The translations under genes and the position numbers were made by a program. Below are positions 50,301 through 61,659 of a stretch of 64,000 nt of DNA, piece by piece; position 1 is the first letter of the stretch, and each line of letters begins with the position of its first letter. The stretch covers positions 103,476 to 167,475 of the forward strand of contig QANZ01018151.1 of NCBI GenBank assembly GCA_003254925.1, in the 5' to 3' direction. This DNA is from Chamaecrista fasciculata. Lineage: Eukaryota; Streptophyta; Magnoliopsida; Fabales; Fabaceae. Below the pieces are notes generated by a model. The model saw nothing but the letters and a program-made list of their open reading frames with translations, searched no databases and was not told the origin of the DNA.

Positions 50301-52240
50301 CCAGAATGGCTTCACCGAGATTTTTATATCTCAGGGTCACTGTAGTCTATGATGTGGTGAATAGAATTTTTTAAAAAAAAGTTATTTTTTTCCTTTCTGC
50401 CTATCAAATTGGATAGAATGAATGAGAAAACAGATAGACTCTATTTGCTTTGTGGCGGAATGAGTCTTTTTCTAACCACGGTTTGGTTTTTGGTACTTTT
50501 TTCGGGTGGCTTTCATTTTTCAACCCCCATTCGTATTGACCAATATACCCTTCTCCAATATCTGCTTACATTTTCTTTCATCTTTAGACAAAAATTATTA
50601 ATTTGGTTAATTTTGTCTTCAATTTTTTTTATTGTCAATTTCATCTCAATATTTTACATTTTGGTCAATTTTATTCTTTACTCTTATTTTAGCCAAATAT
50701 TATCAACAGAGTCTACGTGACTAATGATATGTAATATAAAATTAATAGAAAAATAAACACAAATCCTAACTCGAATTGAAAAGATATAGTTTATCGTTAA
50801 TTTATTGAAAGAAGTTAATAAAAGGATAAAATTGACTAAAATGTGAAACATTGAAAACAAAATTGACAGTTGGTGTAAAGTTTGGGAATGAAATTAATAC
50901 TTTTGTCTAGTTTTTAATTTAGACAGCATTTTCAAAATAATTTTTTCAAACAATTTAAAAAAAACATAAAAATTTGATTATATGTCAGATGTAATATTTT
51001 GGTATAATGTACTGCATTTAGTTATTAGATGTAACTTACAAAATGTTGTTATGTAACATTTTTCTTGTAATGATATGTACATATTTTTTGGTGCATATAA
51101 AAAAAATACGTCACATATGACATGGGAAAAAAATCAGTCTCAAAATACCTTTTAAAGGTATTAGTTTCTAATTATAAACTTTATTGTATTACTATTTTTT
51201 TATGAAAGAATATATAAAAAAAGTATATAAATTGTACTATGATTAATTCACCATAATCAAATAACTAAATAGAGAAAATAAATATAAAGAATAGTATATG
51301 TATGGAATCTACTTTTTTAATTTATTTTGTTTCTTGATTTAGCAATAAAAAAACCTGTATATTAAGATTCTAAAGGATAATCTCCATAAATCCAACTAAG
51401 TCAATTCAATAAATTACAATTAATTATTTAAAATTGTTATTAGCTGTATTCCTATTTACATAATATGAGTTATTTGATTGGTGATCTCCATATGTTGTTT
51501 CATTCGCCGCAACAACTGAAAAACTGTATCTTTACATAAATAACATCTTAATAATTTTCTAAACATTTTTCATATATGTGATATATTTGAAAAAATGGTA
51601 CCCAAAAAAATAGCTACTTCGATAATTAATGTCGGTATATCAAGCACCACTTTCCATTTATCTTATGATTTGTCCTTTTTTATTTTTTCTTTTTCTTTTT
51701 TTTTTTTATTTTTGGTGCCGTATTCCCTACATAACATATTGACATTATTATATTTATCACGGGAAAGGGCAGACAAATTAGACTACAAATATAAAACGAT
51801 AGACAACAGATAATTTAAAGCATGAACTTTATAGTCTCACAAAAACAAAATGAAACCAATGATTAGAAAATTGAAGATCATGAATCTGTATTAAGTATGA
51901 ACATAATTGACAAACTTTTTATTAAAAATAAATATATTGTTGATTTTTTTTTCTTAAATGAGATAGCATATCCATAAAAAAGAAGAGGATATACTTCAAT
52001 ATTTTGTATGGGTTGTTATCATGTGGTTGAATAGTGATTATCTTATTGTAAGATATTGCAAGTACAGTTCATTTCACCAGAACGCCTACTCCTCTGACAG
52101 ATACCAAATACTTTAATAATACTAAACATTATCCACAATTGGTCAATTTAATATTTTTTCCCCCAGTGCGTTGGTCCTCTAATTATTGTCTATCTCGTAT
52201 TTAAGTAGGTATATAAAANGAGAAAGGATTCACTATAGTG
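50301..52240. other. Intergenic region upstream of TPS
   Basis: AT-rich, with a fold-back element (50586-50908) and an isolated N (52219). No coding region could be supported. Confidence 0.5.
50586..50908. mobile_element. Fold-back MITE (family A), second copy
   Basis: The terminal agacaaaa / ttttgtct inverted repeats open arms of about 100 bases. The centre (ctaatgatatgtaat...) resembles the element at 2020-2524. No coding capacity. The target duplication is unclear. Confidence 0.6.
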
Positions 52241-53111
52241 AGCATTCCCGTGTTTTTCTCTGTAGTTTGCATTTTCAGTCGTCCATTTCATCTAATGTCT
52301 CCTCCAAATGCCACGTCTCCCCTCATCCTATAACACTGCATTCCCCCAAGTTGGTTTTTCCTTCCTCAACGCAATACTTCGTCTCCAATTTTGCGATGGA
52401 GATGAGCCCAGACCCAGATGGTACAGCGTTGTCGTTCTCATTCTTTCTTCCATCACATTTCACAACCCAGATTCGAGGAGAACAAGATTGCTTAGAAGCC
52501 AAATTGGGAGGTTGAATATATAGGATTAAGGTCCTACTTTGCTACTTGTGATCATAAACATGAGTGGTGAAATTAAAGTGAAAGGCTCCTGTGTGTGAAT
52601 ATTGTATATATATATATAGAAATCGAATAAAGGGAAAAAAAAATATAGATTGGTTTTGGTTTTCATGTTCAAAATGAATGCAAGCTTTACTTTTTGTGCA
52701 NGATTAAGGTCCTACTTTGCTACTTGTGATCATAAACATGAGTGGTGAAAGTGAAAGGCTCCTGTGTGTGAATATTGTATATATATATATAGAAATCGAA
52801 TAAAGGGAAAAAAAAATATAGATTGGTTTTGGTTTCCATGTTCAAAATGAATGCAAGCTTTACTTTTTGTGCAGAAGATGAAGGTCCAAAAAATGATAAA
52901 AATGCTACACTTTGAAGAAGACAATATGACGTGGCGCAAGGAGAGAAGTTGGATAAATCAAACGGCTTACATTGGTCACTACAGGAAACTACAGGGGAAA
53001 AGCACTATAGGGGATCCGATTTCGCCCCTGTACACCCTAAAGTCATACATATATATACGTTTGCGGCACGAAATTAGTTTCTTAGTGGTTCCGATGCTAA
53101 TCTGCAAATAG
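52241..53111 (+). other. Uncertain small transcription unit next to EMF1 copy
   Basis: Two short open segments, about 52241-52515 and 52851-53111 (86 codons), are set between acceptor-like tttgcattttcag (ending about 52278) and ttttgtgcag (ending 52873). Their translations match no family I recognise, and the second runs into the EMF1-derived fragment in a frame unrelated to EMF1. The intervening part is the assembly-type repeat around N 52701. It may be nothing. Confidence 0.15.
52524..52873. repeat. About 175-bp direct repeat around an N (assembly joint)
   Basis: 52524-52700 and 52702-52873 are near-identical and meet at the N at 52701. The second copy lacks a few bases (ggtgaaagtgaaag instead of ggtgaaattaaagtgaaag), consistent with two alleles of one place. 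Confidence 0.85.
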
Positions 53112-53365
53112 GTACACCAATGGCCTCCTTTGATTCCCAGAGAAGGCCGTCGTCTGATTATTATAGCAGAGGTTAAAACTTAGCAGAGAGATCTCAGGGC
53201 TTGGCTTTCAAAAATTTGGAGCATCTTCATCAATCCGGCTTGATGATAAATTTATTGAGGTTACAATTTCAATGGTCAAATTCCCTCCAAGCCAGAAAAG
53301 AAAGACAACATGAGGAGCCGCAACTCAATCATTCTTACTGAAGACGACAACAATACTAAGCAGGG
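53085..53365 (+). pseudogene. Inverted partial copy of EMF1 last exon
   Basis: The plus strand here matches the EMF1 coding strand of 54166-54450 at roughly 90% by eye (same gattcccagagaaggcc, tcatcaatccggcttgatga and tccaagccagaaaagaaaga). It keeps SFDSQRRP.SDYYSR, then meets a stop, a deletion of about 7 bases and a single-base deletion, so it cannot encode the protein. It lies about 800 bases from the parental segment and opposite in direction. It is probably a recent partial inverted duplication. Confidence 0.88.
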
Positions 53366-53817
53366 TGAGGAATTCGACGAACACGTGAAACTACCTTCGG
53401 CCCAATTTGTATTGCGATGGCGACCATAGCTTGTAAGTGATTTGATTGCACAGTTGTAATTGAGTTTTCATCGTTTGAGGTTCTGAAATCAAAGAGACGA
53501 AAATTTTATATAAATCAATTAGGGTTTTCTCTTGAAAATGAGGAAAGAAAAGAAATACCAAATAATTAATCTCAAGCATGATAGATCTAAGCAAATGTGA
53601 GCTATTTATGCAAAGCTAATCCATAGTTGCCATCATACATAAATCATCTCTAAATGTTTTCAGCATACAAATAAAAGCAACAAATCATCTGAGTTCATTA
53701 TTGTATCTGTAAATTAAAAGGACTTCAAAAAGGTGCATTACAGTAATCCATAGTTCTATAACCAATATAAAGGACATCTTCCATAGCTACCACCACTTAC
53801 CCAGTTTCTACAACATT

Positions 53818-56800
53818 TCAATCTCTCACAGGTTTCTTCAATTTCCTTGGCTTTGATTTTTTCCGCTGTCGGCTGCTACTAGGCAAAGCAAGCAAGTCAG
53901 GCTTGTTTCCGGAAACACCAGCCTCATCAAATTTTAGATCCTCACCATTGATCATATATTCATTCTCTGTTCCTGGCATGGTGAATTCAGCTGGGTTTCT
54001 GCTAACACTGCATGTGATTGGCCCTGAACTGATTCTCAGAGGCATCAAAGTTTCACGAGCATCATGGACTTCTAGTTGACGTTGCTGGACTTCCGGTTGC
54101 CGGACTGCCAGTTGCCGGACTTCCGGTTGCCGTTGCGGTGAAGCTTCCTTTTCAAGACCTTGCAAGATAGTATTGTTGTCATCTTCAATAATAATGATTG
54201 AGGTGCGGCTCCTCATGTTATCTTTCTTTTCTGGCTTGGAGGGAATTTGACCATTGAAATTGATAACCTCAGTAAATTTATCATCAAGCCGGATTGATGA
54301 AGATGCTCTAAATTTTTGAAAGCCAAGAAAAGAGCCCTGAGATCTCTCTGATAAGTTATAGCTTCTGCTATAATAATCAGACAATGGCCTTCTCTGGGAA
54401 TCAAAGGAGGCCTTTGGTGCACCTATTTGCAAATTTGCATTGGAACCACCGAGAAAAGGAGGTCTATTAAGCATTAATGGAGGAGCACTGGCATTAACAT
54501 TGAAGGGTGTACCTGGCTGCCTATTTGCATCCCTAAAGCTGAGCATATTCATGGATGGTACATTAGAATACAGATGCGGAGATCCCCTTATGTTTTGATG
54601 GGCCTGATCAATCCTCCCACTATATTTGCCAGGAAATGAGTATTCAGCATTCATCCTGCTTAAAGATCCAAAAGAACTTTGTCTATTGAGGTTTACATGG
54701 TCACTAGGATCCAAATTTATATAGTTGAGATCAATATCCCTCCTTATGTTCTGCCTGTGCACATCTCTGTTACTTGACTGAGAAACAGCCTTGCTTCCAA
54801 ACATTTCACATCCAAGGGCCACTTGATTTGCAGACAAGGGTCTCCACATATGAGAAGCTCTGTCATTCTGTTGTGAAAAAGTATCTTGTAGGCCATGTCC
54901 TCTCTGCATTTGAAAATTAGTAGCACCAGAGGATCCACCATATGAAAAACTCCGGTTAAACCTGTGATTTTGAGCCCCACTAAACTGATTAGAACTCACT
55001 GGTGAAAATTGAAACCCACTTGATTGTTTCATCTGGTACTGGGAAACTTCAAAGTCAAAAAGGGACTGACTTTGAGTTCGTGTTGGAGTTTGAGGGAGAC
55101 TATTCATATTTAATTGGTAACTATCAGGCGAATGATAGCTATGACCAGAGTTTCTCATATTTAATTGGTAACTATCAGGTGAATGATGGCTATGACCAGA
55201 GTTTCTGTTGTGAAACCTCATATTCCGTCCTCCAATGATCACACCATTATTCCCATATCTTCCCTCTGGTCTCCCCCTCTGATCATCTTGCATTAAGCTT
55301 CGATTCCCGTTATCATTTACAGAATTTCCAATTGTCATAAGTGCATTCCTTCTGAAAGAGGAATCAGGATGTCCCCTCTCCCTCTCGTACTGATTCCTTG
55401 CCTTGAATTCCATAATGTCCTTTGCTACATCATCTCCTAAATCCTCCTCAGACTCCTCAGCTGATGCTTGATCACCGGAACTTTCAAGAATACGCAGTTG
55501 TTTCCGAGCTTTGGCAGTGTTTCTTGCGCCTTGTATACCCATGACTTCCTGCAAAGAGAAATTATCTATTTAGAAACCTGTTTACCATGAACGCTTGATT
55601 GTCTCAACAAGACATTCAAGAGATGGAAATGATAGAGGCAAGAAGTTCTGTTTCACAATAGTGGGTCATCACTAGCATCATGTAAAGTGAAGACATTCAA
55701 GAGATGGAAATGATAGAGGCAAGAAGTTCTGTTTCACAATAGTGGGTCATCACTAGCATCATGTAAAGTGAAGAAGATCGTTGCATAAGGAAAATATATA
55801 AACTATTGTTTCCCCATTGGCCACCACCAAGACATACAAAAGTTCTTAACAAACAGCTATATGTATATGGCTGCCTGATTCAAGTTAATATATAAGCTAT
55901 TGTTTCCCCTTTGTAGGAGCATGCTACGATGTATCTTATATATGTATATGGCTGCCTGATTCAAGTTAATATAGCTCATAATGGGAAATTTTCAAGAAAT
56001 CATACAAGTATATATTTGATTGAAACACTAAGCTCTGGTTGATGCTCAGCTCAAACAACACAAAATAGTTTGTCAGTTAAAAATTTTAGAGGTGCAAAGG
56101 ACCAATTAATGGAATGAAAATGAAATAATTAAAATCAATTTTGGTTTGTTACAATTAACGTGTTAAGACACAAGGCAAGAGGGTAAGAAACATATAATAA
56201 TGATAATACCATTTTTTGTTGTAAAAATGAATCCCATCTCCAACCTGAGAAGTATACTTAAAGTTTTAATTGATAGAAAGCATTTTAAGGGGATTTATGT
56301 TGCTACTTACTTCATAGGAAAATCTGTTTCCAGAAATATCGCGCCGCTTCAAAGGAATTACTGGCTCTCTGACATCATAGGCTTCTCTGTCTTGCCTAAT
56401 AGACTGATGTGCAGCTGAGGTTGCCCCTTGAGAAGGCAATGACAAAGGTTGATTTCCAAGTTGATGGCTATGACTTCTGTTGTAACCCGGAGGTGGCATA
56501 TAGCTATTTAGAGAAAGCTTAAGGGCCTCTTCCAGCATTTTTTCGTTCAATGCATCTTCAACAGAATGAACTGGCGTTGCTTTTGATCTTCTATGCTCAA
56601 ATCTGTCTAGAGGAATATGCAGTCCCTCTTCCAGATCTTTCCTATTTGCCGCAAGTTCTTCAGCATGGTGACTCGGAAGGTTTATATTCACATTTGGCCT
56701 TACTCTTATTGGTCTAGATTGCTCAAAGCTGTCTAGAGAATTATTCAGTCTTTCTTCCAAATCCTTTTCTTTCAATGCACCTTCAGCTGAATGAATTGGA

Positions 56801-59195
56801 GTGGTTACAGTCACATTTGGCATTTCTTTTGCTCTTGTATGCTCAAACGAGTCTTCTACCGGCACGCTTTTTCTTCCAGAAGATTTAGAAGCCATCTCTT
56901 CATCAACTTGTAGCATCTTACCTTTTCCCTTTGAAAGCTTGGGCTCCTTTTCAGTTCTTTTAGCATGAAAGGGAAAATCATTGATCCCTTCCTCTGTGAT
57001 TGTAGGAACACATCTGGAAGTAGCTTTCGAACCATATACTTCATTTACAGTATCCATGTTGTCCTGATTTTGCTTTTGCTTCCTTTTGAGTGGCTCAGAA
57101 ATCAAGTGATGATTCTCAACAACTTGGACCTTTTTGTTCTTCTCCACAGCATTTGGCTTACTGTTTCCCTCAAATACAACTTTAAATACATTACTCAGAA
57201 TAGTGTCAACGGTTTCTGCATTTGCCACTTCCTGTAAGTTTTGAAGGTCAGCTTCAGCCGTTCCAAAGCAAGTTTCTTCAGGAATCTGGTCTTCATCCAC
57301 AATAAACTTGCGTTTCCTAGGACGACTCGTTTTTGTCGAATCTCCTTGAACATCTACCTTAGCCTGGGGAATTGAAGTAGCTTTAGCTGGTGATCCTTGT
57401 TTAGTGACTTTCTCAGTCTTTGTCTCACCACTTTTGCTTAGTAAGTCTCTCAGCAGGCGAACTTTTCGAGGTTTCTTGCGATGCAAACCAGTTGACTTTC
57501 CAGGATGACGATCCTTAAGTTTTGTTGTGTGATCAGTGATACTGTTTTCCTCACTAACCATGGTTCCTTTGCCCAAAATTGGACGAACCATTTTCTTCTT
57601 TTGTTGGGTTTGTTTATCAGCAACAATAAGTTTTCCCTCCTTACAAACTCTGCCAGAACCCTTATCTTTGCGCTTGAGATTACTGGTATCAAGCTCAACA
57701 TTTATGACTTCTTTACCTTTATGACCTGTCTCAGAAAACAAAAAGCAATGAGTTGGGGTCTTTGACCTAAAAAATTCTTTGATACTAAATAAATATTCAA
57801 AGTTTGTTATTTCAGTATAGTCAAAAGGATAAAAGTATTAATGCTTGATTTCTTTCAGGCTATTCAATTAACCTACCTCTGTCATTTGTACGCGCTTCCA
57901 GTCTCACTACTTCATAAATCTCTGGTCCTGGGACCCTAGATATTTGATGGTTAAGACCCTCCACACCAATCTTCTGGTCTGAAGAAACAAAACAGAAAAT
58001 CAAACCATGTCCTGTTAGAAAAAAGAAGTGATCAAGATACTCCTATATATATAGAAATTATGAGGTTGACTATACTTGTTTTCCCGTCTTGAGCTTGCTT
58101 TTCTTTCTCATTGTTAACAGCTACATGATCGCTTCCACTGCTCAGATTAGTAGAAGTATTAAGATCAATTTCCATTCCCTCAAAAGTGATTGGAATTGGG
58201 GCCTGTTGATGAGCATCAGAAGCAATTTCTGGTTGACTACTCTGAGAAGATCTTTTTTGTACACCAGATTGTTCTGATAACTCCTCATGGTTGTCTTTTA
58301 ATGGAAATGGCCAACACATTTTCCAATCTTTTTCGCGCATTTCAGACACATATCCCCTGCATTAATAACAAAGATTGATCAGTGCTTTTGAAAATTTACT
58401 GGAAGAAAACCATGCAAGTTATAAAATAAAACGCTTTTTTGTTTTCCAAGCAAACAATACTAATGAGTGATTCATTGGAGTCCTCAATTGATTGAACTGT
58501 AATTGGAACACAACAATGTAATATCGAGAACTTAATAATACATTTAGGCATCAATGATTTGATTCTTTATGATATATATATACATAATCCTTAGTTATAC
58601 AATCAAATCCACTTCCAACTCCACAACAAGATGATATATATTATTGTACATCACCACATGTGGGTACAAAATACAGATATGATTGTCATCTTATCAAAGC
58701 TTACAAGAAAATGTTTAGTCCAACTCTAGGCATATCAGCTATATATATATAAAAAGGTTGAATTCCTATTTTAGTCCCTCATGTTTGCTTAAAGTACTGT
58801 TTTGGTCCCTCAAGTTTTTTTAGTTCCGTATAGGTCACTCATGTTTTCTCAAAGTTGATATGACCAAAACAGAACGAAAAAAACTTGAGAGGCCAAAACA
58901 AAACTTTGAGCAAACATGAGGAACCAAAATAGAACTTTGGCCTATATAAAAATATAAACTAAATGAAGGGTGAACATAAAAATAGCTCATTGACATTCCC
59001 CAACAAATCAGACAAAACTATATATATGCAGTCTAAGAAATTATATCAAAAGATCATGACCTGACAAATTAAAAGCGCTTACCGTATTGAGAAAGGTCGT
59101 TCACATTCTCCAGCAGGATCACTATTACTAGTACTCTTGTCCATAGGATTGGAAAGATCTATGTAGATTGAGTCAATTGGGATGAACGATCTCAT
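53818..59195 (-). CDS. EMF1: EMBRYONIC FLOWER 1 (EMF1)-type Polycomb protein, complete
   Basis: Five coding exons, minus strand: 59083-59195, 58076-58356, 57877-57978, 56311-57725 and 53818-55548, in frame for 1213 residues (Arabidopsis EMF1 is about 1100). Start: first ATG after an in-frame TAG in the leader exon. EMF1 signatures in order: IDSIYIDLSNP (about 7-17), RGYVSEMREKD..MCWPF (about 38-55), RKKPRKVRLLRDLL, the basic RPRKRKF, DDVAKDIMEFKARNQYERER near residue 680, and the C-terminal ISSGPITCSV.RNPAEFTMPG with a Lys/Arg-rich end. EMF1 is a plant-specific nuclear protein that works with PRC2 and PRC1-type components to keep H3K27me3-marked flower and seed genes silent. Oddities: tandem repeats in exons 4 and 5, and no WWxC-type cysteine motif that I recall in Arabidopsis EMF1. 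Assignment rests on motif recognition, not a search. Confidence 0.9.
55611..55772. repeat. Exact 81-bp tandem duplication in EMF1 intron 4
   Basis: 55611-55691 is repeated without visible change at 55692-55772, with no N between. A second looser tandem repeat follows (gtatatggctgcctgattca at about 55864 and 55943). Confidence 0.85.
58756..58942. mobile_element. Mutator-like MITE in EMF1 intron 1
   Basis: The 187-bp element begins ggttgaattcc and ends actttggcc. The two halves are inverted copies over about 70 bases (tttagtccctcatgtttgct and its complement). A perfect 10-bp duplication, tatataaaaa, flanks it at 58746-58755 and 58943-58952. Confidence 0.8.
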
Positions 59196-61350
59196 GAACT
59201 GGTTGACAATATAAGAATCACCTTTTGTAATAATTCTCCACAACTATGCTTTTGAGCCTCCAGCTACAAGCAACCATATAGTTAGAAAAATACAAATAAA
59301 GAGTATACCTTTCTTCACACAAAGTTCAGTAATAAAAAAAATTAAGTTGGAAATAACGGCTCAAATAATCAAGTCACCAATCAAACTGTCATCAACAGGT
59401 TGTGACAGTGAACAAGTTAAGCATTTGTGCCATACAGTTAACACCCGCTTTAGATGTTTTCACCCTTAGTATTTGGTCAAAAGAAAAAGAAAGTACAAGT
59501 TATTAATTAACAGACTTCCCAACTAGCTTCTAGGGCTTATGCAACTCTGCTAAACCAGGCCTCAAGTTTGTTTCAAGCAAAACTAAACCAATGAAATCTC
59601 CATACACTGTGATTGGGCACATAAAATGACAAACTCCAGAATTATGAAAGCACATAAACCCTAGTTTTCTGAGCAATAAAACCAGTCATTCAGAAGCTTA
59701 GAGTTCACAATCTATCATTCAGGTCACAATACAACACATTAGGAAGCCAGGCCACACATTGAAGTTGAGGAAAGGATGAAGCACTAGCTTCACCATGGAC
59801 TAGGGTTTTTTGAATTACATGAAAAAGCAAGTCTTGATTCAGCTCAAATATCTCACCACATGACTCAATAACCATATAAAACACTTCCAATGAGCTGAAA
59901 AGTAAAATCATATAGAAAACAAATCACATAGATCCAGAAAACGAAAATCTTAGGGTTGAGTGGCCAATTTAGACCAACAGTGAAACCCACTTCACACTCA
60001 CAAGAAAACAACACAGATACCATAAAAATTTTTTGAAACGGCATGCAAGTGCAGCAAAAAAAAAAAAAAGCAAAACCCAGAAATTTTTTTGAAAGAAAAG
60101 GTCAAATTGCAATTTTGGTCCCTTATTTTTTGGGTAAGTTGCAATCTAGTCCTTTATCCTTTTTTTTTGGCGATTTTGGTTCTGTATCTTTTCCAAAAAA
60201 ATTCACTCCTTGGTCCCAATGACTGAATGTAGTCATATCCCATTTTAAGTCTAATTGCGACGAGTTTGGAGTCACATGCAATTCTTCACGAGTCCTTTCT
60301 CCAGTTGAGACCATCAGCAAGGTCAAATTGGGCTCCGAAAGTGCGCCGCTCGTTTCATATTCAAACGAGTAAAGTTGGTCATATCTTTTCCGTTTCAAGT
60401 TCGATTGCAACGAGTTCGGAGCTATGTGTCCCTTGTGATGAGTTTTTTTTTTGCCCAGTTGGGATCATTAGCAAATTAGGTCAAATTGGGCCCAAAATTG
60501 GTTTTCAATAATTTTTCACTTTTGGGTTCAAAAACCACTTTCGTGTCCGGTTTGACCTCATTTGCTGATGGTACCAGCTAAAAAGAAAAAGGACAAAAGT
60601 AACAAAACTCTGAACTCGTCGCAATCAGACTTGAAACAAGAAAGATATGAAAAACTTCGTCCATTTGACTACGAAATGAGCGACCCACTTTCGGAGCCCA
60701 TTTTAACCTGATGGTCTCAGCTGGACAAAGAAAACGACCCATCAAGAATAACAAATGGCTCAAAACTCATCTTAATCGAGCTTAAAACAAGAGAGATCTA
60801 GCCAGATCTGGTCGTTGAGACTAAGGAGTAAAGCTTTGGGAAAATATGAAAGACCAGAGTCGCAAAAAGAAAAAAGATAAAGAGCTATATTACAACTTAC
60901 CCCAAAGATAAAGGGTCAAAATTGTACTTTGGCCAAAGAAAAAACAAAGTAAAGGCTGAGCTGCGCCATACCACAAACAATACACTGATTCCCAAATATC
61001 CACGACGAGTTCCCGATCAACACAAAATCAATCAACAGCTACACAACGAGAGAGAACCAGAAAGAATTAATAATCTGGAAAAAAAAATTAAAGAAGAAGA
61101 AGAAGAAGAAGACTCACCTGAGCTCATACACACACAATTCTACCTAGCGATGATTCTCAACGACTCTCACAAGAAATGAAGCGTTTGGGGAATATCGTGC
61201 TCGCACACCGATTGGATTAGACTGGATTTGTTGGATTTGGATTTGAAACTCGCTCACTACAATTTGGGTGCACGAAAGACACAAAAACCCTAGAGAAAAT
61301 AAAAGAGGGCTTTTTCTTTTTTCAGGAGCCGAAATACAGAGCTAGAGAGA
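59196..61350 (-). promoter_or_regulatory. EMF1 5' UTR with 1.85-kb leader intron
   Basis: On the minus strand an acceptor ttgtag closes at 59264, leaving a short UTR part of the coding exon (59196-59263). A donor gtgagtc lies at 61111-61117, so the leader intron is 59264-61117. The first exon runs from about 61118 upstream to perhaps 61350. It includes a GAA run on the plus strand (61092-61111) at the exon edge. The start is not mapped. Confidence 0.55.
60100..60934. mobile_element. 835-bp Mutator-like non-autonomous element in EMF1 leader intron
   Basis: It begins ggtcaaattgcaatttt and ends aaaattgtactttggcc. The terminal 60-90 bases are inverted copies (gggtaagttgcaat / attacaacttaccc). 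A perfect 8-bp duplication aaagaaaa flanks it at 60092-60099 and 60935-60942. The interior contains further inverted segments around gcgacgagtttgg / gaactcgtcgc, so much of it can fold back. No transposase frame. Confidence 0.8.
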
Positions 61351-61659
61351 GATTTGAAGAGAGATTTTATTGTGTGTGTAGTATTTAAAAAGCACTGTAT
61401 CATGATGTCAGAATCCATACATATATACAATTTTAAATGTGTAAATCTAGAGAGAGAATGTTAGGTGGAAAGAAAAGTGAAGCCCAATGATAACACGCCA
61501 CGTGTCAAAAATGTATCATTCTTATCACCAACCCTTTATAACCGCGCTTGTGGATGACAATGAAACCCTAGAAGGAAAGTCGCGTGACCTTGCTCGTACT
61601 TTTCACGCTCTCTTCCTTCATTTCCTTTTTCGTTTTCTCGATCTCTTTTTTATTTTATT

